From NCBI GenBank assembly GCA_965653565.1, contig CBFHAI010000073.1, positions 1 through 19,623 on the forward strand: a DNA stretch of 19,623 nucleotides, given 5' to 3'. Shown one piece after another: positions 1 through 8,500 of the stretch. Origin of the DNA: JALCLA01 sp965653565 (GTDB lineage: Bacteria; Pseudomonadota; Gammaproteobacteria; Xanthomonadales; Xanthomonadaceae). A model generated the notes under the pieces. That model had not been told where the DNA came from and did no database searches. It saw only the letters and a list, made by a program, of their open reading frames with translations. Both the position numbers and the translations under genes were made by a program. Numbering within the stretch: position 1 is the stretch's first letter; every line of letters starts with the position of its first letter.

Positions 1-134
1 TTCTCTTGGACAAGCAAGAGAAAGTGACTCGGCCCCCGCTGAGGGGGACGAAACTAGCGAAGTCGCATCATCAAACAAGAGGGAAGCGGACCGTTTCAGA
101 GTCACTGGATTCCCGCCTACGCGGGAATGACGAG
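1..134 (+). repeat. Left copy of long dispersed repeat with palindromic core
   Basis: This stretch recurs in inverted orientation at the right edge (19441-19578). From base 20 to 134 I count 9 mismatches in 115 aligned bases and no gaps. It begins with a hairpin (TTCTCTTG at 1-8 pairing with CAAGAGAA at 15-22), then a CCCCC/GGGGG hairpin near 34-48, and ends with the palindrome ATTCCCGC (109-116) / GCGGGAAT (121-128). No transposase is nearby. Open frames through it are artefacts of the repeat. Confidence 0.85.
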
Positions 135-149
135 ATTGTTGTGCTCTCG

Positions 150-209
150 CGAAGAGCGGAAGGCTTCAAAGTCACTGAATTCCCGCTTTCGCAGGAATGA
201 CACGATTGT
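150..209 (+). repeat. Second copy of palindromic repeat unit
   Basis: The unit has the form GCGAAGAGCGGA...GCTTCAAAGTCACTG followed by ATTCCCGC (179-186) and a slightly decayed right arm GCAGGAAT (191-198), then GACACGATTGT. It matches the core of the first copy with small changes. It belongs to a run of at least three such units in 1-300. Confidence 0.75.
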
Positions 210-224
210 GAATGACACGATTGT
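195..224 (+). repeat. Perfect 15-bp tandem duplication
   Basis: GAATGACACGATTGT occurs twice head to tail at 195-209 and 210-224. It is the tail of the second palindromic unit, copied once. It looks like a local slippage event rather than a functional site. Confidence 0.9.
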
Positions 225-231
225 GGTGGAG

Positions 232-292
232 TCGCGAAGATCGAACGCTTCAACGTCGCCGGATTCCCGCCTGCGCGGGAATGACGAGATTG
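232..292 (+). repeat. Third copy of palindromic repeat unit
   Basis: It starts GCGAAGATCGAACGCTTCAA and continues into a perfect palindrome, ATTCCCGC (263-270) / GCGGGAAT (275-282), followed by GACGAGATTG as in the first copy. The arms are intact, so an RNA copy would fold into a stable hairpin. Confidence 0.8.
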
Positions 293-370
293 ATGCGGAA
301 CGGCGCGTCACGCGACGCGGCATACCATCCTCACTCCCTCCTTGAAGAAGAGGGAGAAGTGCGGTGCACC

Positions 371-456
371 GCGAAGAGCCGATCGCTTCAAGTCGCTGGA
401 TTCGCTTGGCCGCAGGCCTGCCTGCCACGAACTTGCCGAAGGGCGGAAACGACGAG
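371..456 (+). repeat. Degenerate fourth copy of palindromic repeat unit
   Basis: It has the same lead-in as the other copies (GCGAAGAGCCGATCGCTTCAA, then GTCGCTGGATTCG) and ends GCGGAAACGACGAG. The palindrome is opened by about 30 extra bases between its arms. It is probably a decayed or interrupted member of the family. Confidence 0.5.
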
Positions 457-523
457 GCCTACGAATCCCCTGGCTACGAAACACCACCGATAACCGCGCA
501 ACCTTCAACACCCATCCCACGCA

Positions 524-1768
524 TCACCGAGCAAACCGCCCCGCCGAATACGCCGAGACGTCGATATTCGTCGCCTCTCCGGCAATCAACTGATCGATCA
601 CCTTGCCGGTGACGGCAGCCTGGGTTACCCCCAGATGCCCATGTCCCACCGCAACCCAGACCCGCTCGGCCACCCGGTCGATTACCGGCAACGAATCGGG
701 TGTGCACGGTCGGTATCCGGCCCATTCGGAAACCGGTGCACCGCTGAGCGCCGGGTACAGGTGCCGCGCGTCGGCGTCGCGGCGGTGGATCCAGGTGAAG
801 TTGGCGGGGCTGTCGAGGGTGGTGAGTTCCTTGATGCTGGTCATGCGGATGCCGGTGCGCATCGGCGAGAGCACCATGTAGCGCTCCGACCACAACGTAG
901 GACGGTGCACGACATTCTCCTGCGGCGCATACATCAGATGATAGCCGCGCGCGGGGACGATCGGCAGCGTCACACCGAGCGGTCGCAGCAGCGCATCGGA
1001 CCAGGCGCCGGCGGCGACGACGACACGACCGACCCGCACATCGCCGCCGTCGGTGCGAAGCGTGACGCCCTGCGCGTCTGGCACGAGCTGTTGCACGCGC
1101 GTCGTCAGCGTCTGCGCGCCGCGTGAGACCAGGGTTTCGTGCAGGCGATGGCAGAAGGCTGCCGGATCGAGCAGTGCCAGCGCATCGCGCTGGAACACGC
1201 CGGTGCGGAATTGGGTGCCGATGCCGGGTTCGAGATCGTGCAGTTGTCGGTCGTCGAGGACGTCGAAACGCACGCCGCGTTCGCGCATCAGCTCGCGTTC
1301 CCACGCGCCGTTCTCGAAGCTGCGCGATTCGCTGTAGACGTGCAGATAGCCGGTTTCGCCGAGCAGATCCTGTGCTTCGATGTCGCGCGCCAGGTCGAGC
1401 CACGGCGCACGCGACGCGGCATTGATGGCATGCAGTGCGTCGATGATCGCGAGGATGCGCTTGCGTCCGCCGTGCCGCACGAACTGCCAGAGCCAGCCGG
1501 CATAGCTCGGCAGGCGCGGCAGGTCGAGTTTCAGCGGTGCCTGCGGGTCGAGCAGCATGCGCAGCGCCTTGCCTGCAATGCCGGGCGTCGATTGCGGCAT
1601 CACGTTGCCGACCGAGATCGAACCGGCGTTGCCGAACGAAGTTTCCAGACCCGGACCGCGCGCGTCGATCATCACGCAGGACAGACCGCGACGGCGCAGG
1701 TGGAACGCGCAGGCCAGGCCGACGATGCCGCTGCCGACGATCGCGACGTCCGCGCCGCGCGCGCTCAT
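524..1768 (-). CDS. dadA: D-amino acid dehydrogenase, FAD-dependent (DadA family)
   Basis: This 414-residue protein is predicted to oxidise D-amino acids, typically D-alanine, to the 2-oxo acid and ammonia at the cytoplasmic face of the inner membrane. The N terminus carries a dinucleotide-binding motif, VAIVGSGIVGLA (GxGxxG at residues 12-17). The C terminus has the GYRPCTPDSLPVID and GHGHLGVTQAAVTG blocks typical of the DAO/DadA fold, and the length fits. An upstream in-frame Met would add 21 arginine/serine-rich residues. I chose the inner ATG at 1768 because it puts the Rossmann motif at the usual distance and overlaps the preceding stop by 4 bp (ATGA). It is the last gene of the lysA operon, directly after a D-Ala-D-Ala dipeptidase, which points to D-Ala as substrate. 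A related imino-acid or glycine oxidase is the alternative. Confidence 0.9.
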   Translation of the reverse strand: MSARGADVAIVGSGIVGLACAFHLRRRGLSCVMIDARGPGLETSFGNAGSISVGNVMPQSTPGIAGKALRMLLDPQAPLKLDLPRLPSYAGWLWQFVRHGGRKRILAIIDALHAINAASRAPWLDLARDIEAQDLLGETGYLHVYSESRSFENGAWERELMRERGVRFDVLDDRQLHDLEPGIGTQFRTGVFQRDALALLDPAAFCHRLHETLVSRGAQTLTTRVQQLVPDAQGVTLRTDGGDVRVGRVVVAAGAWSDALLRPLGVTLPIVPARGYHLMYAPQENVVHRPTLWSERYMVLSPMRTGIRMTSIKELTTLDSPANFTWIHRRDADARHLYPALSGAPVSEWAGYRPCTPDSLPVIDRVAERVWVAVGHGHLGVTQAAVTGKVIDQLIAGEATNIDVSAYSAGRFAR

Positions 1769-2433
1769 TCGACGACTTGATCGTAGGCTTGGGTGGCCGG
1801 TGGATCGAGCGGCAAGGTGTAATGCCACCACTCCATCGGATAATTCTCGAAACCTTCGCGCTGCATCGCGTCGCGCAGCAGATGGCGATTGGCGCGCTGC
1901 TGATCGGTGACCGCCGCAGAGTCGGTGTTGGCGAGCGGATCGAAGAAGTCGAATGGCGTGCCCATGTCGAGCGCTTCACAGCCCGAGTCGGTGCATCGCA
2001 TCAGAGTAAGATCGACCGTCGCGCCGCGGCTATGGCCGGATTGTTCGGCGATATAGCCGGGCACCAGCGTCGACTTGTCGAGGTTCGGGTAGTAGGCCGT
2101 TTTCGTGCGCTGGTCAGACAGATCGCGCGCCCAGCGCATGAAATGCGCCACCGCGCGTTGCGGGCGATAGCAATCGAAAATGCGCAGTCGCAAGCCTTGC
2201 TTTCGCAGGGACATTTCGACTCGCGCCAATGCATCGGCCGCCTCGTCCAGCAACAGACACTTGGGCGCCGCGTAGCCGTCGATGCGCTCGCCGACGAAAT
2301 TCTCGGAGCCGTAGTAGCGCATGTCGAGCGCGATATCGGGCGCGCGTTGCTGCACACTCACCAGTTCGCGCTGCGCCGACGGCGCGATCGCACTGCACGC
2401 CGATAACCACAGAACGAGCGTCGCGCGCATCAT
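1765..2433 (-). CDS. vanX: VanX/DdpX-like D-Ala-D-Ala dipeptidase, predicted lipoprotein
   Basis: This 222-residue zinc dipeptidase of the M15D type is predicted to split D-Ala-D-Ala. The sequence has SGHSRGATVDLTL, giving zinc ligands H134 and D141. EWWHY supplies catalytic E201 and zinc ligand H204, and the conserved Arg is R90 in CYRP. These match the VanX signature. The N terminus (MMRATLVLWLSAC) ends in a lipobox-like LSAC with Cys13, so the enzyme is probably membrane-anchored in the periplasm, unlike cytoplasmic VanX of resistance operons. The first ATG overlaps the upstream stop as TGATG; a second ATG follows at once. Its own stop overlaps the dadA-like start by 4 bp. No vanH, vanA or vanRS is present, so this is nutritional or recycling use rather than glycopeptide resistance. 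Confidence 0.9.
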   Translation of the reverse strand: MMRATLVLWLSACSAIAPSAQRELVSVQQRAPDIALDMRYYGSENFVGERIDGYAAPKCLLLDEAADALARVEMSLRKQGLRLRIFDCYRPQRAVAHFMRWARDLSDQRTKTAYYPNLDKSTLVPGYIAEQSGHSRGATVDLTLMRCTDSGCEALDMGTPFDFFDPLANTDSAAVTDQQRANRHLLRDAMQREGFENYPMEWWHYTLPLDPPATQAYDQVVE

Positions 2434-4004
2434 CACTCGCAATCGCCCTCGCGCACGAAGGCCAGATCGGCAAAGTCGTAACTGAAGTCGGCCTCGGGAT
2501 CGACCAGCGACATCTTCAGCGTGGCCGGCGCGGCGCCGACCGGCGCGGCGAAGTGCAGCCAGGCTTCGGCGTCGACGCTGTCTTCGTACCAGTCGACCAG
2601 CCAGGCTTCGCCCACGCGCATCACTGCGCCCGACAGCTGCGGGCTCTTGTGCGCGCGGAACGCGACCGCATCGCCGTCGGCACAGATCGACACCTGGCCG
2701 AACCAGGGATCGCGATAGACACCGAGCTTTCCCGTCAGTTCGCGCGCATCGCCGGCGACGCGCTGCGAGGTGTCGGTTACGGTGCCAACTGCCGTCGCGG
2801 TGGCCGCGGTACGCTGTTTTTCGAGTTGCATCGCGTAATGATCGACGCTGCGCCGGTGTTCGCGATCGGTGAAATGCTTCAGCAAAGCCTGGTTCAACAC
2901 CACGCGCGCTTCGCCGCCGTTGCCGTTGATCATCACGATGTAGCCGCTGCGGGTTTCGGGCAGCAGCGACAGCACCGAATACATGCCGGCCAGCGTGCCG
3001 GTGTGCGCCGCCTTGAACTGGCCGTTGGCATCGGACAGGCGCCAGCCGTAGCCGTAGGCGAAGAAGTTCGCGTCTTCCCAGCTGCGCGTCTGCTCGCCGA
3101 GCGGCAGCGGCATCTGCGGCGTCCACACCGCGGCGCGCTGCGCCGGCGAGAGCCAGTCGCGCGCGGCGCCTTGCGGTGCGATCCACGCGCGCGCCCACAC
3201 CAGCATGTCGTCGAGACTGCAACGGATGCCGCCGGCGGCGGCCGAGGTGCTGGTCGGAATCTTGTCTTCGTCGAGCCGGATTGCGATGTTCTTGCCGGCG
3301 CTGAGCATGTGCGGCTGCGCCACGTTGCCGACCTTGCGACGATCGAAGCCGCCGGCGTGGCAGCGCTTCATGCCGAGCGGCTTGAAGACTTCGCGTTCCA
3401 TCAGCGTTTCATAACTCGCGCCGCCAGCGGCCGCCGCGACTTCGCCGGCAACGATGTAGAGGATGTTGTCGTAGGCGTAGTGGCTGCGGAAGCTGTGCGT
3501 CGGCTTCAGATAGGCCAGGCCCGCGATCACATCGGCGCGCGTGAACCGGTTCGGTTCCGGCCACAGCATCAGATCGCCGGCGCCGAGCCCCAGGCCGCTA
3601 TTGTGGATCAGCAGGTCGCGCACCTGCATTTCGCGCGTCACCCACGGATCGAACATGCGCAGCTGCGGCAGGTATTTCACCACCGGATCGGTCCACTGCA
3701 GCTTGCCCTGGTCGACCAGGCGCGCGAGCAGCGCGGCCGTCATCGCCTTGCTGTTGGAGGCGATCTTGAACAGCGTCTGGTTGTCGATCTTTTCGCCGCT
3801 GCCGGCCAGCAGTTCGCCGTCGGCGCGGGTGTAGACGACTTCACCGTTCTCGATCACGCCCAGCGCCATGCCCGGCAGCTGGTAGCGCGTCATCGTCTGT
3901 TCGAACATTTCGTCGAACACCGCGGCCGATGCCGAGCGTTGCGGCTCGGCCGCAGCGCCGAGGGAGGCGGACAGCGCAAGGCACAAAGCGAAGCGCCGTT
4001 TCAT
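2433..4004 (-). CDS. Periplasmic CubicO/class C beta-lactamase-family serine hydrolase with C-terminal DUF3471-like domain
   Basis: This 523-residue protein has a signal peptide (residues 1-19, cleavage near AAA|EP). It carries the three active-site motifs of the serine beta-lactamase/D,D-peptidase superfamily: SNSK (Ser83, Lys86), YDN (Tyr178-Asn180) and HTG (334-336, in place of KTG). Residues from about 425 form a separate beta-rich domain beginning GVYRDPWFGQVSI, resembling the DUF3471/lipocalin-like domain that follows the catalytic domain in CubicO peptidases such as archaeal Pab87, which acts on D-amino-acid peptides. Given its neighbours it may act as a D-stereospecific amino- or carboxypeptidase on stem peptides. 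An esterase role cannot be excluded. Its start overlaps the lysA stop (ATGA) and its stop overlaps the vanX-like start (TGATG). Confidence 0.9.
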   Translation of the reverse strand: MKRRFALCLALSASLGAAAEPQRSASAAVFDEMFEQTMTRYQLPGMALGVIENGEVVYTRADGELLAGSGEKIDNQTLFKIASNSKAMTAALLARLVDQGKLQWTDPVVKYLPQLRMFDPWVTREMQVRDLLIHNSGLGLGAGDLMLWPEPNRFTRADVIAGLAYLKPTHSFRSHYAYDNILYIVAGEVAAAAGGASYETLMEREVFKPLGMKRCHAGGFDRRKVGNVAQPHMLSAGKNIAIRLDEDKIPTSTSAAAGGIRCSLDDMLVWARAWIAPQGAARDWLSPAQRAAVWTPQMPLPLGEQTRSWEDANFFAYGYGWRLSDANGQFKAAHTGTLAGMYSVLSLLPETRSGYIVMINGNGGEARVVLNQALLKHFTDREHRRSVDHYAMQLEKQRTAATATAVGTVTDTSQRVAGDARELTGKLGVYRDPWFGQVSICADGDAVAFRAHKSPQLSGAVMRVGEAWLVDWYEDSVDAEAWLHFAAPVGAAPATLKMSLVDPEADFSYDFADLAFVREGDCE

Positions 4005-5326
4005 CCGTTGTCGGTCCAGTCGGCGCGGCGTTCGCCGGCCAGCATTTCGCCGAAGGTCTGGCGGCGGCGGATCACCGCGTAGCGGCCGTTGTCGATCAGC
4101 ACTTCGGCGGCGAGCGGGCGCGAGTTGTAAGTCGAGGCCATGGACATTCCGTAGGCGCCGGCGCCGCCGATGGCGAGCAGATCGCCCGGCGCGCAGCGCG
4201 GCAATTCGCGGCCCTGCGCGAAGGTGTCGCCACTCTCGCACACGGGGCCGACCACATCGTAGCGCGCCGGCGGTTGCGGCTGGGAATGCAGTGCGGCGAT
4301 GTCGTGCCAGGCGCCGTAGAGGCTGGGGCGCAGCAGATCGTTCATCGCCGCATCGAGGATCAGGAAGTCGCGGCTTTCGCCTTTCTTGACGCGGATCACG
4401 CGCGTCAGCAACAGGCCCGCTTCGGCCACCAGATGGCGGCCGGGTTCGAGCACCAGGCGGCCGTCGAAATCGGCCAAGGCGCGCCGCACCACTTCGGCGT
4501 ATTGCTGCACCGACACCGGATGATCGTGTCCGGCGCGATAGCAGACGCCCAGGCCGCCGCCGACATCGATGCTGCGTATTTCGTGTCCCGCCGCCTGCAG
4601 ATCGCGCCATAGCGCCACTACACGGTCGAGCGCGCGGCGGAACGGTTCGAGCGACAGGATCTGCGATCCGATGTGTACATGCAGGCCGTCGAGCCGCACG
4701 TGTTCGAGCGCATCGCTAGCGGCGAACCATTCGCGTGCTTCATCGATGCTGACGCCGAATTTGTTCTCGGCGCGGCCGGTGGAGATTTTCTCGTGGGTGC
4801 CGGCATCGACGTCGGGATTGACGCGCACCGCGGCGTTGGCGACCACGCCGCGCGCACCGGCGACGCGTTCGAGCAGGCGCAGCTCGTCCTCGGATTCGAC
4901 GTTGAACTTCCACACCTGTGCCGCGAGCGCGGCGTCGATTTCTTCGGCGGTCTTGCCGACGCCGGAAAACACGATGCGCTCGGGCGCGATGCCCGCGTGC
5001 AGCGCGCGGCGCAGTTCGCCGAGCGAGACGATGTCGGCGCCCAGTCCATGGCGCGCCATCAGATCGAGGATGCCGAGGCTCGAATTGGCCTTCACCGCAT
5101 AGCAGATCAGCGGATCGCTGCCGTTGAAGGCCGCGCGCAGCGAGTCGATGCGCTCGACGATCGCGCGCGAAGAATAGACGTAGAGCGGCGTACCGAATTT
5201 CTCCGCCAGCAGGTGCAGATCGACACCGTCGACCCTGGCCGCGCCGTGCGGCGCGCCCTGCATCAGGCCGGCTGCGTTGCCGGGAACGGGCTCGAGAGTG
5301 TCGCTGTCGTTGGTCAAGTTGTACAT
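4001..5326 (-). CDS. lysA: Diaminopimelate decarboxylase (LysA family, PLP-dependent)
   Basis: The protein is predicted to decarboxylate meso-diaminopimelate to L-lysine in the cytoplasm. It has 441 residues from the ATG at 5326; a GTG at 5332 would add two, and neither has a clear Shine-Dalgarno. The PLP lysine is K79 in CYAVKAN. Other family blocks are HVHIGSQ (216-222), GGGLG (256-260), EPGRHLVAEAG (294-304) and the CESGD motif (363-367) that contributes to the active site across the dimer. The family is clear; specificity is inferred. It heads a four-gene overlapping operon with D-amino acid and murein-peptide enzymes, not lysine biosynthesis genes. In Xanthomonadaceae the biosynthetic enzyme is, from general knowledge, often fused to aspartokinase, so this stand-alone copy may be catabolic. 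Confidence 0.92.
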   Translation of the reverse strand: MYNLTNDSDTLEPVPGNAAGLMQGAPHGAARVDGVDLHLLAEKFGTPLYVYSSRAIVERIDSLRAAFNGSDPLICYAVKANSSLGILDLMARHGLGADIVSLGELRRALHAGIAPERIVFSGVGKTAEEIDAALAAQVWKFNVESEDELRLLERVAGARGVVANAAVRVNPDVDAGTHEKISTGRAENKFGVSIDEAREWFAASDALEHVRLDGLHVHIGSQILSLEPFRRALDRVVALWRDLQAAGHEIRSIDVGGGLGVCYRAGHDHPVSVQQYAEVVRRALADFDGRLVLEPGRHLVAEAGLLLTRVIRVKKGESRDFLILDAAMNDLLRPSLYGAWHDIAALHSQPQPPARYDVVGPVCESGDTFAQGRELPRCAPGDLLAIGGAGAYGMSMASTYNSRPLAAEVLIDNGRYAVIRRRQTFGEMLAGERRADWTDNG

Positions 5327-5332
5327 CGGCAC

Positions 5333-5505
5333 AGGGCGTTGAGTGATGGATGCGACGCTGCGCTTCGCACCGCACCGCCCGATCCCGGCCTCCCGCGAGG
5401 CAGGAGGATTTACGTTTGCTACAAGATCACGATTCCATGGGAATCGGGAATCGGGAGAAGAGCGAGCGGGCGAGGCCGCAGCGATTTCCGTCTCCCGATT
5501 CCCGC
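5333..5505. other. Leader region of lysA, no gene
   Basis: This gap separates the receptor terminator from lysA and must hold the lysA promoter, but I see no convincing -35/-10 pair. It has two mutually exclusive short stems, GCCTC (5388-5392)/GAGGC (5397-5401) and CCTCC (5389-5393)/GGAGG (5403-5407), plus a longer inverted repeat listed separately. There is no lysine-riboswitch architecture. Confidence 0.5.
5445..5504. repeat. 14-bp perfect inverted repeat with 32-base spacer
   Basis: CGGGAATCGGGAGA at 5445-5458 is matched by TCTCCCGATTCCCG at 5491-5504. The left arm adjoins a short palindrome, GATTCCATGGGAATC (5431-5445). GGGAATC-type motifs are frequent intergenic elements in this bacterial group. 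It lies just beyond the receptor terminator and could form a second hairpin on read-through transcripts. Confidence 0.7.
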
Positions 5506-5539
5506 AAAAAAACCGGCCTTCCCATCGCAGGAAGGCCGG
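5506..5539 (-). terminator. Rho-independent terminator of the TonB-dependent receptor gene
   Basis: On the minus strand, 11 bases past the receptor stop, a perfect 10-bp stem forms (CCGGCCTTCC at 5513-5522 pairing with GGAAGGCCGG at 5530-5539, 7-base loop). It is followed by seven T residues (5512-5506). It separates the receptor unit from the lysA operon, so lysA needs its own promoter or read-through. Confidence 0.92.
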
Positions 5540-5549
5540 CCCAGGAACC

Positions 5550-8500
5550 TCAGAAGTTCAGCGAAATCGTCAGCTGCCCATAGCGCGGCGACTGGAACGA
5601 GGTACCGCGCAGCCAATCCGGGTTCGGATCGCCGATGCCGGTCTCGAATTCGTCGTCGACGTCGATCGCGCGCTGGCGGTTGAGCAGGTTGTAGACCGCG
5701 AACTTCACGTTGAGATCGTAATCGCCGAATTCGCGGTGATAGGCGATGCTCGCGCCGACGTCGAAGATCCACGGCGTGCGGCCGTAGGAGCCGCGGCGCG
5801 AGAGTTCGTACACGCGCTCGGAAGCTTCGTACGGCGTGCCGTCCGGACGCAGGCCGCAGCGATCCACGCAGATGTAGAAGCTGTGGTAATCGGTGCCGTC
5901 GATCGGATTGCCGACGCCGAAGCCGCTCTGCGGACGACCCGACTGCACGTTCAGCGTGCCGCCCAGCAACCACGAATCGGTGATCGCGTAGCTGCCGCGC
6001 ACCTTCACCTGGTGGCGGTGATCGTTGGCGAGGTAGCCGATGCCGTCGAGATTGACGAAGGGATCGTCGAAGTTTTCGGTGCGGCCCGAATCGCCGAAGT
6101 TGGTGTCGGAATTGACCGGGCCTTCCGCGTTGCCCTTGGTGTAGGCCAGCGTGTACGACGCGTTCAAGGCCCACTTTTCGTCCCAGACGCGATCGATCTG
6201 GAATTCCAGCGCCTTGTAGGTGCGCTCGGGCTTCTCGAAGCCGATGTCGCCGACGTAGTTGCCGTCGTCGTCGTACACGGCCCAGCCGGCCTGCGAAGTG
6301 TCGATGGTGACGAAGCCGTCGTTCTCGCCGTCGCAATCGGTGTCGGTCCACACGGTGGCGTCGCGGCCCGGGTTGCCCATGATGTAGCCGATCGAGCCGG
6401 GCTCGCCGTCGCACAGGATGCCGTTGGAGGTGATCTCCATGTCGTCGATCGCATCGTGCAGCTTGCGATAGATGCCGCGCACACCCCACGACCACGAATC
6501 GTTGATCATGTTCTGGAAGCCCAGGATCGCCTCGTCCTGGTAGACCGGATCCATATCGTTGTCGACTTCCGCGCGCAGATCGCCGACGGTGCCGTCGCCC
6601 TGCGAGTTGTCGACCGGGCCGATCTGGTTGCCGAGGATCGGCACGCGATAGGTGCGGCCGTTCTCGGTGCGCTCTTCATACCCGTTGAACAGATAGAAGG
6701 TGCGCTCATCGAGGAAGCCGCCGGCCTGCTTGATGTTGATGACGTTGGCCACCGGCAGGAAGTAGCGGCCGACGTTGCCGAACAGCTTGGTGCGGCCGTC
6801 GCCGTTCATGTCCCACGACGCACCGAAGCGCGGCGCCAGCATGTCGTCGATCTCGATGTAGGTATCGCCCTCGCCGTTCTTGTTGTCGAAGGCCTCCATG
6901 CGCAGGCCGCCGTTGAGCATCAGGTTGTCGGTGACCTGCCAGTTGTCTTCGATGTAGAAGGCTTCGTTGGTGGTTTCGAAACTGCCCGCCACTTCCAGCG
7001 CGCGGGTGCGCACATACGCCGTGCCCGGCGGATGCGTGACGCCGTTGATCGGGCTGCCCGTGCCGGAGCTGGAGGTCACGAAGATGTCGTAGCGCAGGCC
7101 GCCGGGGCCCGGGTAGTGGCGCTCGTAATCGGAGACGTTGGTTTCCTGGTCGAGGCCGAAGCGCAGGCCGTGATCGCCGAGCTGCCATTCGAAATCCAGG
7201 CGGATCGCTTCGCGTTCGTCGACCGCCGCTTCCACCAGCGCGCTCGCGGTGCAGCCGTTGTCGCCGCGCGTCGGCACGCCGGCGCGGTTGTCGAACACAC
7301 GGTTGCAGTTGATGTCGTTGAGCGAGTTGGTGGCGCGATTGCGCTCGTTCTCGCCGTACAGCACCTTCATCGACAGGTCGTCGGTGAGATAGCCGGTGTA
7401 GGTGAGCGCCCAGTTGTCGCCGCCGCTGTCGATGAACTGCGTATTGGTCTGCGCGCCGCGCTCGCCGGTGTCCGGATCGAAGGCGTAGTTGGCGACCGTG
7501 TTGGTGTTCTGGTCGGAGAAGGCGAGCAGTTCGAGCAGGTTGTTGTCGTTGATCTGCCAGTCGAGCTTGGCGCCCCAGAAGGCGTCGTCGGTGTCGCCGT
7601 CGAACAGCGTGCTGCCCGAATCGCTGGTGTTCACCGGGCGATAGTCACGCGCTTCGTACATCGCGAAGAAGAACAGTTTGTCCTGCACCAGCGGACCGGA
7701 CGCGAACAGGTTCAGGCTGGTGCGGTCGTATTCGTCGTACTGCGCGGTGATGTAACGGTTGCCCTCTTCGTCGAAGCGATCGCGCGCGCTCGACTGCATG
7801 AAATCGGGTTCCCAGTTCAGCTCCGCGCCGGCATGGAATTCGTTGCCGCCCGAGCGCGTCACGGCGTTGATCACGCCGCCCGTGGTGCGGCCGAATTCGA
7901 CCGAATAGCCGCCGGTCTTGACCTGGAATTCCTGGTAGAACGAGTACGGCACCGACGAGAAGCCGATGCGGTTGTAGAAGTCGGTGACGTTCAGGCCGTT
8001 GATGTAGACCGTGTTCTCGGCCACCGACGAACCGCCGAACGAAACACCGCCCAGGGCGGCGTCGCCACGCGCGATGCCGGGCGCCAGCAGCGCCACCGAC
8101 AACACATCGCGATCGACCGGCAAGCGCGTGAGTTCTTCGCGCGACATGTTGGTGGCCGATTCCACCGAACTGACGTCGACCATCGTATTGCTGGTCGAGC
8201 CGACCACTTCGATCGCTTCGAGCGTCGAGGCGCCGAGCGGAATGGTGACGTTGGTCGCGGTGCCCAGGCGCACTTCCACATCCTGCACCGTGGCGGCCTC
8301 GCCGCCGGCGCGGCGCACTTCGATCACGTACTCGCCCACCGGCAGGAACGGGAAGCGGTAGCTGCCGTCGGCACCCGCGGTGACGGTACGGGTCAGGCCG
8401 GTCTCCACGTTGCGCGCGGTGACCTCGGCTTCGCCGATCGGTGCGCCGTCATTGCTGACCAGCCGCCCGACCACCGAGCCATCGTTGGTGGCGGCCTGTA

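Larger units (their letters stand above)
1..523. other. Non-coding repeat block downstream of the dadA-like gene
   Basis: I find no credible gene here. The open frames read through the palindromic repeats on both strands and encode arginine-rich, low-complexity peptides. The first 300 bases are palindromic units, and the rest is a decayed unit plus unique sequence. I see no hairpin with a T-run downstream of the dadA-like stop, so how that operon terminates is unclear. Confidence 0.75.

Noticed and set aside
1..300. A CRISPR array, suggested by evenly spaced palindromic repeats
   Set aside because: The repeats are few, diverged and unevenly spaced, the intervening sequence is itself repeated, and no cas genes are present.
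1765..2433. A vancomycin resistance cassette, suggested by the VanX homologue
   Set aside because: No D-lactate dehydrogenase, D-Ala-D-Lac ligase or VanRS pair is present; the neighbours are D-amino acid catabolic genes.
2433..4004. A true beta-lactamase resistance gene
   Set aside because: The third motif is HTG, not KTG, and the extra C-terminal DUF3471-like domain fits CubicO peptidases or esterases better.
2229..4082. A 617-codon plus-strand frame opposite the serine hydrolase and vanX-like genes
   Set aside because: The opposite strand carries two proteins with complete active-site motifs; this frame has no recognisable motif.
5333..5505. A lysine riboswitch ahead of lysA
   Set aside because: The region is too short and shows only simple stems, without the five-helix junction or the conserved sequences of the L-box.
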